Source: Oscillospiraceae bacterium (GTDB taxonomy: Bacteria; Bacillota; Clostridia; Oscillospirales; Oscillospiraceae). Taken from it: 38,559 nt of DNA. The notes under the pieces are model-generated. The model saw nothing but the letters and a program-made list of their open reading frames with translations. It had not been told where the DNA came from and ran no database searches. Below are positions 29,546 to 37,296 of the stretch, piece by piece. The stretch's first letter is position 1; each line of letters opens with the position of its first letter. The position numbers and the translations under genes were made by a program. The stretch spans positions 1 through 38,559 of the forward strand of contig JAFQFH010000042.1 in NCBI GenBank assembly GCA_017398685.1, read 5' to 3'.

Positions 29546-31786
29546 TTACTTTCCGTTTCTTATTACCTGGGATACACCCTGAATATTGCGTATCTTAGCC
29601 ATGATATTTTTAAGCTCAGTGGCGTTTTTCACCTCAAGGGTCACATGGGTGATGGCATTGCCGCTGCCGTTATCTCTGGCAGAGAGGGTGCGCACCTTGG
29701 CGTTGACGCTGTTGAGTACAGTGGCAATATCCATTACCAGACCCGTCCTGTCCTTTGAAAGGATGATGATGGTGGTCACATAGCTGTCGGTGATCTCGCT
29801 TGCCCAGCTTACATTGACCCAGCGTCCCTCGTTTTGCTCGTGCTGCATGTGGCTCAAGTAGTTTTCACAGTCGCAGCGGTGTATTGAGACACCCTGACCG
29901 CGGGTGATAAAGCCCACAATACCGTCTCCGGGTACGGGAGTGCAGCAGCGGGAGAACTTGACAAGGCAGTTATTCAGCCCTTCCACAAGAATACCGTGTA
30001 CAGCCTTGCCCTGTTTCTGAGCGTTCTGCTCCCGGCGTTCAGCGGCCTCCGTCATCTTGTCAATGGCGGATTTTCTCTCCGGCTTTGCCGTTCTGGCATA
30101 TTCATCCTTGAGCCTGTTTGCGGCTCTGGTGGATGTAAGCCCGCCGTAGCCTATGGCGGCGAACATGTCGTTTGCTGTGGTAAAGGAGAAGCGCTTTATA
30201 ACGTTGAGGAAAAATTCCTCATCCATAAAGTCGTCCAGATTAAGCCCGTGCTGTTTCAGCTCGTTTTCCAGCATAGCGCGGCCCCGGACGATATTGTCCT
30301 CCCTGCGCTCCTTCTTGTACCACTGCTTTATCTTGGTGCGGGCAGAGCCGCTCTTGGCGATGTTCAGCCAGTCGCGGCTGGGGCCGGGGGCTGACTTGGA
30401 GGTGCGTATCTCCACAATGTCGCCGTTTTGCAGGGCATAGTCGAAGTTGACTATGCGCCCGTTTACCGTGGCGCCTACCATATGGTTGCCCACGTCTGAG
30501 TGTATGCTGTAGGCAAAATCTATGGGGGTAGCTCCGGCGGGCAGGTTTATTACATCTCCCTTGGGAGAGAATACGAAAACCTCGTCGGAGAACATGTCTA
30601 TTTTAAGATTGTGGAAGAAGTCCGTGGCGTCTGAGTCCTGCTGGCTCTCCAGAAGTCTTCTTACCCATGCAAACTTGTCCTCGTCCCCGGCCCGGACTGC
30701 GCTGCCGCCATCCTCCATTTTGTATTTCCAGTGTGCGGCAATGCCGTACTCGGCAGTATGGTGCATATCCCAGGTGCGTATCTGCACTTCAAAGGGTATG
30801 CCCTCAGAACCGATGACGGTTGTGTGTACACTCTGGTACATATTGGGCTTGGGCGTGGAAATGTAGTCCTTGAAACGCCCGGGAACGGGCTTGAACATGT
30901 AGTGGATAACACCCAGCACATTGTAGCAGTCGGGAATGGTATCCACTATTACGCGGAAGGCGCAAAGGTCGAAAATACCGTTGAGACTCAAGTTCTGGGA
31001 GTACATCTTCCGATAGATGCTGTAAACATGCTTGATGCGGCAGAAAACAGTGGCCTTTATGTCCTCCTGATCCAGCCGCCTCTGAATTCTTTCCTTCATG
31101 GAGTCCATGAAGCTTTCCAGCATGGGCATCTTGTCCTCAAGGGAGCGCACTATCTCGCAGTAGCCGGTGGGATCCAGATACTGCATGGACAAATCCTCAA
31201 GCTCCCACTTGACCTTCTGTATGCCCAGCCTGTGAGCCAGAGGCGCGTATATCTCCATGGTCTCAAGAGATTTGGAACGCTGCTTCTCCGGAGACTGGAA
31301 CATCATTGTGCGCATATTGTGCAGTCTGTCTGCGATTTTTATGAGGATGACACGGATGTCCTTGGCCATGGCCATAAGCATCTTTCGCAGATTTTCCATC
31401 TGCTCGTCTTCCTTGCTGGTGTATTGAACACGGGTCAGCTTTGTGACACCCTCCACGATATCTGCCACAGCTACGCCAAACTGGTGTGCAATATCCGTGT
31501 GGGTGATGTTGGTATCCTCTATTACATCGTGCAAAAGCGCGGATATGACAGAGTCCTCCTCAAGCCCCATGTCCACACATATCTCGGCGGCGGCCACACA
31601 GTGGGTCACATATGGCGAACCGTCTTTTCTGTTCTGCCCGGAATGAGCCATCTTTGCAGTGTCGTATGCAGCACGGATGCGACCGGTGTCAAAGCCCGGA
31701 CATGACTCTTTTATTTTCTTTTCAAGTTCATCGAACATTACATCCGGGTCCAGAACCGGCGGCACAGTGTATGTGCACGCATTCAT
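29546..31786 (-). CDS. rel: Bifunctional (p)ppGpp synthetase/hydrolase Rel (RelA/SpoT)
   Basis: The 746-residue protein makes and degrades the stringent-response alarmone (p)ppGpp. The HD hydrolase domain has THCVAAAEI (H62) and LLHDVIEDT (H86, D87, E90, D91). The synthetase domain has RIKHVYSIYRKM, FRVIVD, GRFKDYISTPKPNMYQS and VQIRTWDMHHTAEYGIAAHWKYK. RFKD (304-307) is the motif of bifunctional Rel, not of RelA. TGS (about 401-462), a helical region, a Cys-rich stretch FSRCCTPVPGD and a C-terminal ACT domain (about 668-744) follow. AAGGAGGTGA precedes the ATG. The start lies 4 nt after the recJ stop. Confidence 0.97.
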   Translation of the reverse strand: MNACTYTVPPVLDPDVMFDELEKKIKESCPGFDTGRIRAAYDTAKMAHSGQNRKDGSPYVTHCVAAAEICVDMGLEEDSVISALLHDVIEDTNITHTDIAHQFGVAVADIVEGVTKLTRVQYTSKEDEQMENLRKMLMAMAKDIRVILIKIADRLHNMRTMMFQSPEKQRSKSLETMEIYAPLAHRLGIQKVKWELEDLSMQYLDPTGYCEIVRSLEDKMPMLESFMDSMKERIQRRLDQEDIKATVFCRIKHVYSIYRKMYSQNLSLNGIFDLCAFRVIVDTIPDCYNVLGVIHYMFKPVPGRFKDYISTPKPNMYQSVHTTVIGSEGIPFEVQIRTWDMHHTAEYGIAAHWKYKMEDGGSAVRAGDEDKFAWVRRLLESQQDSDATDFFHNLKIDMFSDEVFVFSPKGDVINLPAGATPIDFAYSIHSDVGNHMVGATVNGRIVNFDYALQNGDIVEIRTSKSAPGPSRDWLNIAKSGSARTKIKQWYKKERREDNIVRGRAMLENELKQHGLNLDDFMDEEFFLNVIKRFSFTTANDMFAAIGYGGLTSTRAANRLKDEYARTAKPERKSAIDKMTEAAERREQNAQKQGKAVHGILVEGLNNCLVKFSRCCTPVPGDGIVGFITRGQGVSIHRCDCENYLSHMQHEQNEGRWVNVSWASEITDSYVTTIIILSKDRTGLVMDIATVLNSVNAKVRTLSARDNGSGNAITHVTLEVKNATELKNIMAKIRNIQGVSQVIRNGK

Positions 31787-31790
31787 TGGC

Positions 31791-33806
31791 TCACCTCCTT
31801 GCTTTTTTCAGTTCGCGTATAAGCATTGTGGCGTCAAGGTCTGCCTTGCCGCCTATTTCGGCTATGTGGGCCGAATAAATTTTTCCGTCCTCGCTTTTGA
31901 GAAGCCCTGTTTCCAGAAGCACCATCAGACAAATGCAGAACTTTTCCGCATCCATTCTGGACGGACACTGTTTTATTATTTCCTCCGCATCGCATCCGGT
32001 GTGAAAGTCCTTTCCCAGACTGCGCCATACCTTGACGAAGTCAGCCCGGCTGGGGCAATAGGACGCTGCGGCGTAGTTTATCCCGCTTTCACCTTCCAGA
32101 ATAGCCCGGCACATAAAGCGGCAGTCGTGAGGACGTACGGCGCTGAGCAGAAGCTGTACGGAAGAATGGCCGCGGAAGGTGTTTATCTGGGGGCTGAAAG
32201 CCAGATCCACCAGATCACCCTCACGGATGCCCAGCTCCTTTGCGGTGTGGGAAAAGTAAATGCACTCAAAATAGTTTGCATCCAGCGAAACCTTCATCCG
32301 CAGATGCCTCCCGCCGCCAACGGCGTTGAGACTTTCCACCCGTGCCCCTGAAATACAAAGCACTGGCTTTGCATTTTTGTTGCCGTAGGGCTCCAGAAGG
32401 TCCAGAGAGCGGACATTGTCAAGGCTGAGAAGTGAGGGATCGCAGATAAGCAGGTCACAGCAGACCTCCGGAAGGGTGTCCGGCCTGTTTTCCTGATAGT
32501 ATTTTTCCAAAGCGGCGCGGAAATCATCCAGCTTGTCGCTACGTATGTTCAGACCCGCCGCCAGCGCGTGACCGCCGAAGCTGATAAGATGCTCCGAGCA
32601 GGCGGAAAGCGCCTCATAAAGATTGAAGCCGCCGTGACTGCGGCATGAGCCCTTGCCCACATCACCGTTGAGACATATCATCACAGCCGGCAGGGAATAG
32701 TGCTCTGCAAGGCGGGAGGCGGCAATTCCGATTACGCCCTGATGCCACTTCTCACTTGCCAGCACGATGGGCGCCGTGGGTTTTTCCCCGGAGGAAATTA
32801 TGCTTTTGGCTTCCTCCCAGATGTCCAGCTCTATGCTCTGCCTTTTTCTGTTAAGCTCGCAAAGCTCGGCGGCCAGAGCTCTGGCACCGGAGCTGTCGGT
32901 AGACATGAGAAGCTGGGCGGCTGTAACCGCCTGACCCAGTCTGCCTGCCGCGTTGAGTCTGGGGGCGAGAGAGTAACCGATGGAAGATGCGGAGAGCTTG
33001 TCGGCGTCAATGGAAGACTCTTTCAGCATTGCCTCTATTCCCGGACGGGGAGACTTTGCCAGCTTTTCAAGCCCCAGCTTCACAAGGTAGCGGTTTTCTC
33101 CCATAAGGGGCATAACATCGGCAACTGTGCCTATGGCCACAAGGTCTGCGTAACGCTCAAGCATTTCATCGCTTTCACCTTCACAGGCGCATACAAGCTT
33201 CAGCGCCATGCCCACACCCGCAAGATAGGGATTGGGGTAGCTGTCGCCCTGCTGCTTGCAGTCCACCACTGCCACAGCATCGGGAACGGACTCAAAGTTG
33301 CATTCGTGGTGGTCGGTTATAACAAGATCAAGATTCAGGGAGCGGGCATACTCCGTCTCGCTGACCGCAGTAATGCCGCAGTCAACGGTGATAATAAGAC
33401 TCACACCCTCATCACTGAGCGCTTTTATGGCGGCAGTATTCAGACCGTAGCCTTCTTCGCTCCTGTCAGGGATATAGGGGCGGCAGGATATGCCCTTTGA
33501 AATGAGATAATCTGTGACAATACAGGTGGCGGTAATCCCGTCCACGTCGTAGTCGCCGTATACTGCCACTTTTTCCTTCTGTGCAATAGCTTTCTTCACT
33601 CTGGCGGCGGCCTTGTCCATGTTCATTATGAGCATGGGGTCACAGAGATTATCCTTCCCGCCGTCTATCATAGCTTTGGCGGACTGAGCGTCATTTATCC
33701 CGCGCAAAGCCAGCACCGCGCATAAAAGCGGCGTGTAACCCGCGTCCAGAAGCTCCTGAGGTATCAGCGGTCTTTCATATGGAATTTTCCACTTTTTTGA
33801 TTTCAT
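31791..33806 (-). CDS. recJ: Single-stranded-DNA-specific 5'-3' exonuclease RecJ
   Basis: RecJ degrades single-stranded DNA from 5' ends in recombination and mismatch repair. The 671-residue protein has the DHH-family motifs VAVYGDYDVDGITAT (81-95), IITVDCGI (138-145), VITDHHE (162-168) and PYLAGVGMALKL. The DHHA1 part has SIGYSLAPRLNAAGRLG and FGGHALAAGLNI, followed by an OB-like C-terminal region. The start at 33806 has only GAAGAG as SD. It is the first gene of the recJ-rel-dtd-MBL operon, driven by TTGAAT-N17-TATAAT at 33841-33869. The apt gene often found between recJ and rel in Clostridia is missing. Confidence 0.95.
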   Translation of the reverse strand: MKSKKWKIPYERPLIPQELLDAGYTPLLCAVLALRGINDAQSAKAMIDGGKDNLCDPMLIMNMDKAAARVKKAIAQKEKVAVYGDYDVDGITATCIVTDYLISKGISCRPYIPDRSEEGYGLNTAAIKALSDEGVSLIITVDCGITAVSETEYARSLNLDLVITDHHECNFESVPDAVAVVDCKQQGDSYPNPYLAGVGMALKLVCACEGESDEMLERYADLVAIGTVADVMPLMGENRYLVKLGLEKLAKSPRPGIEAMLKESSIDADKLSASSIGYSLAPRLNAAGRLGQAVTAAQLLMSTDSSGARALAAELCELNRKRQSIELDIWEEAKSIISSGEKPTAPIVLASEKWHQGVIGIAASRLAEHYSLPAVMICLNGDVGKGSCRSHGGFNLYEALSACSEHLISFGGHALAAGLNIRSDKLDDFRAALEKYYQENRPDTLPEVCCDLLICDPSLLSLDNVRSLDLLEPYGNKNAKPVLCISGARVESLNAVGGGRHLRMKVSLDANYFECIYFSHTAKELGIREGDLVDLAFSPQINTFRGHSSVQLLLSAVRPHDCRFMCRAILEGESGINYAAASYCPSRADFVKVWRSLGKDFHTGCDAEEIIKQCPSRMDAEKFCICLMVLLETGLLKSEDGKIYSAHIAEIGGKADLDATMLIRELKKARR

Positions 33807-33840
33807 CGCAGAACTCTTCTATTGTATTTATAACACACAA

Positions 33841-33869
33841 ATTATAGCAAACTTGTTGACATAATTCAA
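33841..33869 (-). promoter_or_regulatory. Sigma-A promoter of the recJ-rel-dtd-MBL operon
   Basis: On the minus strand TTGAAT and TATAAT are exactly 17 nt apart, about 35 nt before the recJ ATG. Confidence 0.7.
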
Positions 33870-33902
33870 TAGTAATTTACATAATTTACCCACGGAATAA
33901 TA

Positions 33903-33938
33903 AAGATTGCGGGAGCAAGATACTCCCGCAATCTTATT
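33903..33938 (-). terminator. Intrinsic terminator of the LOG-family gene
   Basis: AAGATTGCGGGAG and CTCCCGCAATCTT form a perfect 13-bp stem with a 7-nt loop, overlapping the stop codon. Confidence 0.9.
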
Positions 33939-34518
33939 TGTTGTAGTCAAGCAGTCCGTACTGCAAATTTGCAGCTTCTGTCCTGTCTGTGAGTACATGA
34001 GCCAAAGCGTCTTCGGGCGTGGCGCAAAGCTTGAAAAGGCTCAGGCATCTTTCGCTCATAAAGCCGCGGGCTACGGTGTTTTCAAGCATGGCAAAAAGGG
34101 GAAGATAATAGTTGTCGGTATTGAGAAGGGCGATGGGCTTTGCGTGCTTGCCCAGCTGCTTTAAGGTGAGTATCTCAAAAAGCTCCTCATAGCTTCCAAT
34201 GCCGCCGGGCAGAGCGATGAAAGCATCGCTTTTATCTTCCATAAGCTGCTTGCGCTCTCTCATGGTGTCAGTAAAGAGAAATTCGCTGCAATTTTGGTCC
34301 AGTATGCCCGGCTCATCGAAAAACTTAGGGGCAATACCGATGATTTTTCCGCCAATTTTGTGCACGCCCCGGGCGCAGGCGCCCATAAGACCGGTCTGTC
34401 CTCCGCCGAAAACCACGGTGTTGCCGCTTTCGGCAATAAGCTCGCCCAGTTTCCCGGCAGCGTCAAAAAATATGCCTTCCAGCCTGTCGGAGGATGCGCC
34501 GTATATGCAGATGTTCAT
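33934..34518 (-). CDS. LOG-family (TIGR00730) nucleoside 5'-monophosphate phosphoribohydrolase-like protein
   Basis: The 194-residue Rossmann-type protein has VVFGGGQTGLMGACARG, DTMRERKQLM (with the family's catalytic Arg and Lys) and LPGGIGSYEELFEILTLKQLG, a variant of PGGxGTxxE with Ser for Thr. LOG enzymes release adenine or modified adenine from nucleoside monophosphates; the bacterial role is often unclear. It is monocistronic, with TTGACG-N17-TATAAT at 34547-34575, and diverges from znuA with the two -35 boxes only 2 bp apart. Shared control by zinc is possible but unproven. Confidence 0.9.
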   Translation of the reverse strand: MNICIYGASSDRLEGIFFDAAGKLGELIAESGNTVVFGGGQTGLMGACARGVHKIGGKIIGIAPKFFDEPGILDQNCSEFLFTDTMRERKQLMEDKSDAFIALPGGIGSYEELFEILTLKQLGKHAKPIALLNTDNYYLPLFAMLENTVARGFMSERCLSLFKLCATPEDALAHVLTDRTEAANLQYGLLDYNK

Positions 34519-34546
34519 ACATAAAGCTCCGTTTCTTTTTTATTTG

Positions 34547-34575
34547 ATTATATTAAGCTTTTGCAGCCGCGTCAA
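34547..34575 (-). promoter_or_regulatory. Sigma-A promoter of the LOG-family gene
   Basis: On the minus strand TTGACG and TATAAT are exactly 17 nt apart, about 28 nt from the ATG. Confidence 0.7.
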
Positions 34576-34606
34576 TCTTGTCTTGACCGATTTGGACGAA
34601 TATAAT
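34571..34606 (+). promoter_or_regulatory. znuACB promoter with inverted repeat between divergent -35 boxes
   Basis: TTGTCT (34578-34583) and TATAAT (34601-34606) are exactly 17 nt apart. GTCAA-N7-TTGAC (34571-34587) overlaps the -35 boxes of both divergent promoters and could be an operator. It does not match the Zur box I know. Confidence 0.55.
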
Positions 34607-34648
34607 AAAATAACCGGGTTAGTGTATTTTCTCTCTGAAAGGAAAATA

Positions 34649-35641
34649 ATGAAAAAATACCGTAAATTTACAGCGGCTGTTCTCGGCCTTGCCATGCTTT
34701 TGTGCCTTTCCGCCTGCACATCCGACAAAACCGCAAGGCTTGACGCGGACAAGCTGAATATAGTGTGCACCGTGTTTCCCGCCTATGATTTTGCCCGGGA
34801 GACAGCAGGGGAGCGGGGCAATGTGATACTTCTGGTGCCTCCCGGCGCCGAAAATCACAGCTTTGAGCCCACACCCCAGGACATGGCGATGCTCTCGGAA
34901 TGTGACCTTATTGTTGCCAACGGCGGCGTGGACGAACAGTGGCTTTCCACTATGCTTTCTGCGGGGGAGATAGATGCCCCTGTCATATATATGCTTGACT
35001 GTGTTGAAGCTCTTGAGGAGGAACACAAAGAGGGTATGCAGCAGGCCGGGCACGCCCATGAACACGACGGGCACTGCGAGCATGATCATGGACATGATCA
35101 TGAACACGAAGCGGAGTTTGACGAGCATGTCTGGACATCTCCGGTGAATGCCGCAAAAATATCCAAGGCCATATCCGCGAGCCTGTGCACAATTGATCCT
35201 GAGCGGGCCGATTACTATAGCGCAAATTGCGCTGCATACACTGAAAAACTCATGGAGCTGGATGCAAAGTTTCGTGAAGTGACGGAAAATGCCGCCCGAA
35301 AAACAATGATATTTGCCGACCGTTTCCCGGTGCGCTATTTCACCGAGGAATATGGCCTTGAGTATTACGCTGCCTTCCCCGGCTGCGCCGAGGACACCGA
35401 GCCCTCCGCAAAAACCGTGGCCTTTCTCATTGACAAGGTCAGGGAAGAGGGGATAGCTGCGGTTTATCATATTGAGTTTTCCAATGAAAAAATGGCCGAT
35501 GTGATAGTGGAGGATACAGGCTGCAAAAAGCTTCTTTTCCACTCCTGCCATAATGTGGGCGCCGATGAGCTTGAGGCGGGGGTAACTTATCTTACGCTTA
35601 TGGAGAAAAATCTTGAAAGCCTGAAGGAGGGATTGGGCTGA
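34649..35641 (+). CDS. znuA: Zinc-type ABC transporter substrate-binding lipoprotein (ZnuA/AdcA-like)
   Basis: The 330-residue receptor has a lipoprotein signal peptide with lipobox LSAC (Cys23). Metal-site His70 is in ENHSFEP, a His-rich acidic loop spans 135-153 (HAHEHDGHCEHDHGHDHEHE), and His160 is in DEHVWTSP. The loop strongly suggests zinc over manganese. Where other ZnuA proteins place a third His, this one reads FADRFPVRYFTEEYGLEYY, a form I associate with a clostridial subgroup. The ATG at 34649 has GAAAGG upstream; longer frames lack a signal peptide at the start. Its stop overlaps the znuC ATG by one base (TGATG). The receptor delivers metal to ZnuB/ZnuC. Confidence 0.93.
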   Translation: MKKYRKFTAAVLGLAMLLCLSACTSDKTARLDADKLNIVCTVFPAYDFARETAGERGNVILLVPPGAENHSFEPTPQDMAMLSECDLIVANGGVDEQWLSTMLSAGEIDAPVIYMLDCVEALEEEHKEGMQQAGHAHEHDGHCEHDHGHDHEHEAEFDEHVWTSPVNAAKISKAISASLCTIDPERADYYSANCAAYTEKLMELDAKFREVTENAARKTMIFADRFPVRYFTEEYGLEYYAAFPGCAEDTEPSAKTVAFLIDKVREEGIAAVYHIEFSNEKMADVIVEDTGCKKLLFHSCHNVGADELEAGVTYLTLMEKNLESLKEGLG

Positions 35642-36348
35642 TGGCTATACTTACATGTGAAGAGCTCAGCTTTTCCTATGAGGGCAAAACTGTGCTGCAT
35701 GACGTGAATTTTCATGTGGACGAGGGGGACTATCTCTGCATCGTTGGTGAAAACGGCTCGGGCAAGTCCACTCTCATAAAGGGTCTTCTGGGCCTTAAAG
35801 CGCCGGACAGCGGACGTATAATCCATTCCGATGGCCTTTGCGCCAATATGATAGGCTATCTTCCCCAGCAGACGGAAATGCAGCGGGATTTTCCCGCCAG
35901 CGTCCGGGAAGTGGTGCTCTCCGGCTGCCTGAACTCCATGGGCAGGCGTTTTCGCTACAGCGCGGCAGACCGTGAGCGGGCAGAGATGAATATGGAGCGC
36001 ATGGGTATTGAGGATCTGGCGGATGAGAGCTATCAGGCCCTTTCCGGCGGTCAGCAGCAGCGGGTGCTTCTGGCCCGGGCTCTCTGCGCCACGAAAAAGC
36101 TCCTCCTTCTGGACGAGCCTGTCACCGGCCTTGACCCCAAGGCCTCGGCGGAGATGTACAACATAATAAAGCTCATAAACCTCTGTGACGATATCTCCGT
36201 CATCATGGTCTCCCACGATATCCATGAGGCGGTGCGATATGCCACAAAGATACTGCATCTGGGTCACTCCCAGCTTTTCTTCGGCACTGCCGCTGAGTAC
36301 AGGGAGAGCGCTCAGGCCAGACGCTTTTTGGGAGGGAACAGGATATGA
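35641..36348 (+). CDS. znuC: Zinc-type ABC transporter ATPase (ZnuC/AdcC-like)
   Basis: The 235-residue ATPase powers metal import. It has Walker A GENGSGKST (36-44), the Q-loop at LPQQTEM, signature LSGGQQQR (134-141), Walker B LLLLDEP (154-160) and switch His in VSHD. It starts on the last base of the znuA stop and overlaps znuB by 4 nt (ATGA), so all three genes are translationally coupled. The family split between Zn and Mn transporters is not decided by this subunit alone; the His-rich ZnuA favours Zn. Confidence 0.94.
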   Translation: MAILTCEELSFSYEGKTVLHDVNFHVDEGDYLCIVGENGSGKSTLIKGLLGLKAPDSGRIIHSDGLCANMIGYLPQQTEMQRDFPASVREVVLSGCLNSMGRRFRYSAADRERAEMNMERMGIEDLADESYQALSGGQQQRVLLARALCATKKLLLLDEPVTGLDPKASAEMYNIIKLINLCDDISVIMVSHDIHEAVRYATKILHLGHSQLFFGTAAEYRESAQARRFLGGNRI

Positions 36349-37151
36349 CAGAGTTTATTCATATGTTTTCCTACCACTTCATGCAAAGGGCTCTTATTGT
36401 GGGTGTTCTGGTGAGCCTTTGTGCCGCGCTTCTGGGCGTGTCCCTTGTGCTTAAAAGATACTCCATGATAGGGGACGGACTCTCCCATGTGGGCTTTGGC
36501 GCACTGGCCATTGCCTCGGCTCTGGGCTTTGCACCTTTGGCCTTCACCGTTCCTGTAGTTGTGGTGGCTGCAATTTTGCTTCTCAGACTCAGCCGCTCCA
36601 GCCGCGTCCATGGCGATGCAGCCATTGCCATCATTTCCAGCAGCGCCCTTGCCATAGGCGTTATCACCGTATCCCTGACCACCGGCATGAATACGGAAGT
36701 ATCAAGCTATATGTTTGGCAGTATCCTCTCCCTCAGCCGCTCCGATGCCATACTCAGCGTGGTTTTGTCCCTTGCGGTGCTGGTGCTGTTCATACTTTTC
36801 TATCCCCGCATCTTTGCCGTCACCTTTGATGAGACTTTCAGCCGTGCCACCGGCACAAAAACCGAACTTTACAATACGCTGCTGGCGGTTCTGACGGCTG
36901 TGACCGTGGTGCTGGGCATGCGAATGATGGGCGCACTTCTGATATCCAGCCTCATAATTTTCCCGGCCCTTTCAGCCATGCGTGTGTGCAAAAGCTTCAA
37001 AGCAGTGGTGCTTTGCTCTGCGGCCATATCGGTTATGTGCTTTCTTGTCGGAATTACTGCGTCCTACTTCCTCGAAACACCTACCGGAGCCAGTATTGTG
37101 GTGGCGGATTTGTGCGCTTTTGCACTTTTTGCACTGATTGGCAGACGCTAA
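36345..37151 (+). CDS. znuB: Zinc-type ABC transporter permease (ZnuB/AdcB-like)
   Basis: The 268-residue permease has about eight hydrophobic helices. Family segments are FSYHFMQRALIVGVLVSLCAALLGVSLVLKR (in part), SMIGDGLSHVGFGALA, and MFGSILSLSRSDA. The C-terminal GMRMMGALLISSLIIFPALSA is the conserved coupling region, and ASYFLETPTGASIVV closes the core. It forms the membrane channel of the importer with ZnuC bound inside and ZnuA outside. It is the last gene of the operon, followed by a weak hairpin. Confidence 0.94.
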   Translation: MTEFIHMFSYHFMQRALIVGVLVSLCAALLGVSLVLKRYSMIGDGLSHVGFGALAIASALGFAPLAFTVPVVVVAAILLLRLSRSSRVHGDAAIAIISSSALAIGVITVSLTTGMNTEVSSYMFGSILSLSRSDAILSVVLSLAVLVLFILFYPRIFAVTFDETFSRATGTKTELYNTLLAVLTAVTVVLGMRMMGALLISSLIIFPALSAMRVCKSFKAVVLCSAAISVMCFLVGITASYFLETPTGASIVVADLCAFALFALIGRR

Positions 37152-37174
37152 AAATGCGTTAATAGACAAAACGA

Positions 37175-37193
37175 CGGAAAATGAGTTTTTCCG
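37175..37193 (+). terminator. Weak hairpin after znuB, possible terminator
   Basis: CGGAAAA pairs with TTTTCCG around a short loop. No separate T tract follows, so termination is uncertain. Confidence 0.35.
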
Positions 37194-37230
37194 CCATACA
37201 ATAAGGGGATTTTTTTGGTATTTAGCCGTC

Positions 37231-37260
37231 TTGACGCACAGGCGGCATGAATGATATACT
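37231..37260 (+). promoter_or_regulatory. Sigma-A promoter of pckA
   Basis: TTGACG and TATACT are 18 nt apart, about 37 nt before the pckA ATG. Confidence 0.65.
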
Positions 37261-37296
37261 TTTGACGAAAAATAGGCACAGAAGGAGGCTTTTTAT

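Noticed and set aside
34199-34648. N-terminal extension of znuA by 150 codons
   Set aside because: It would overlap the divergent LOG gene and its promoter and would bury the lipoprotein signal peptide; the ATG at 34649 has an SD and a clean lipobox.
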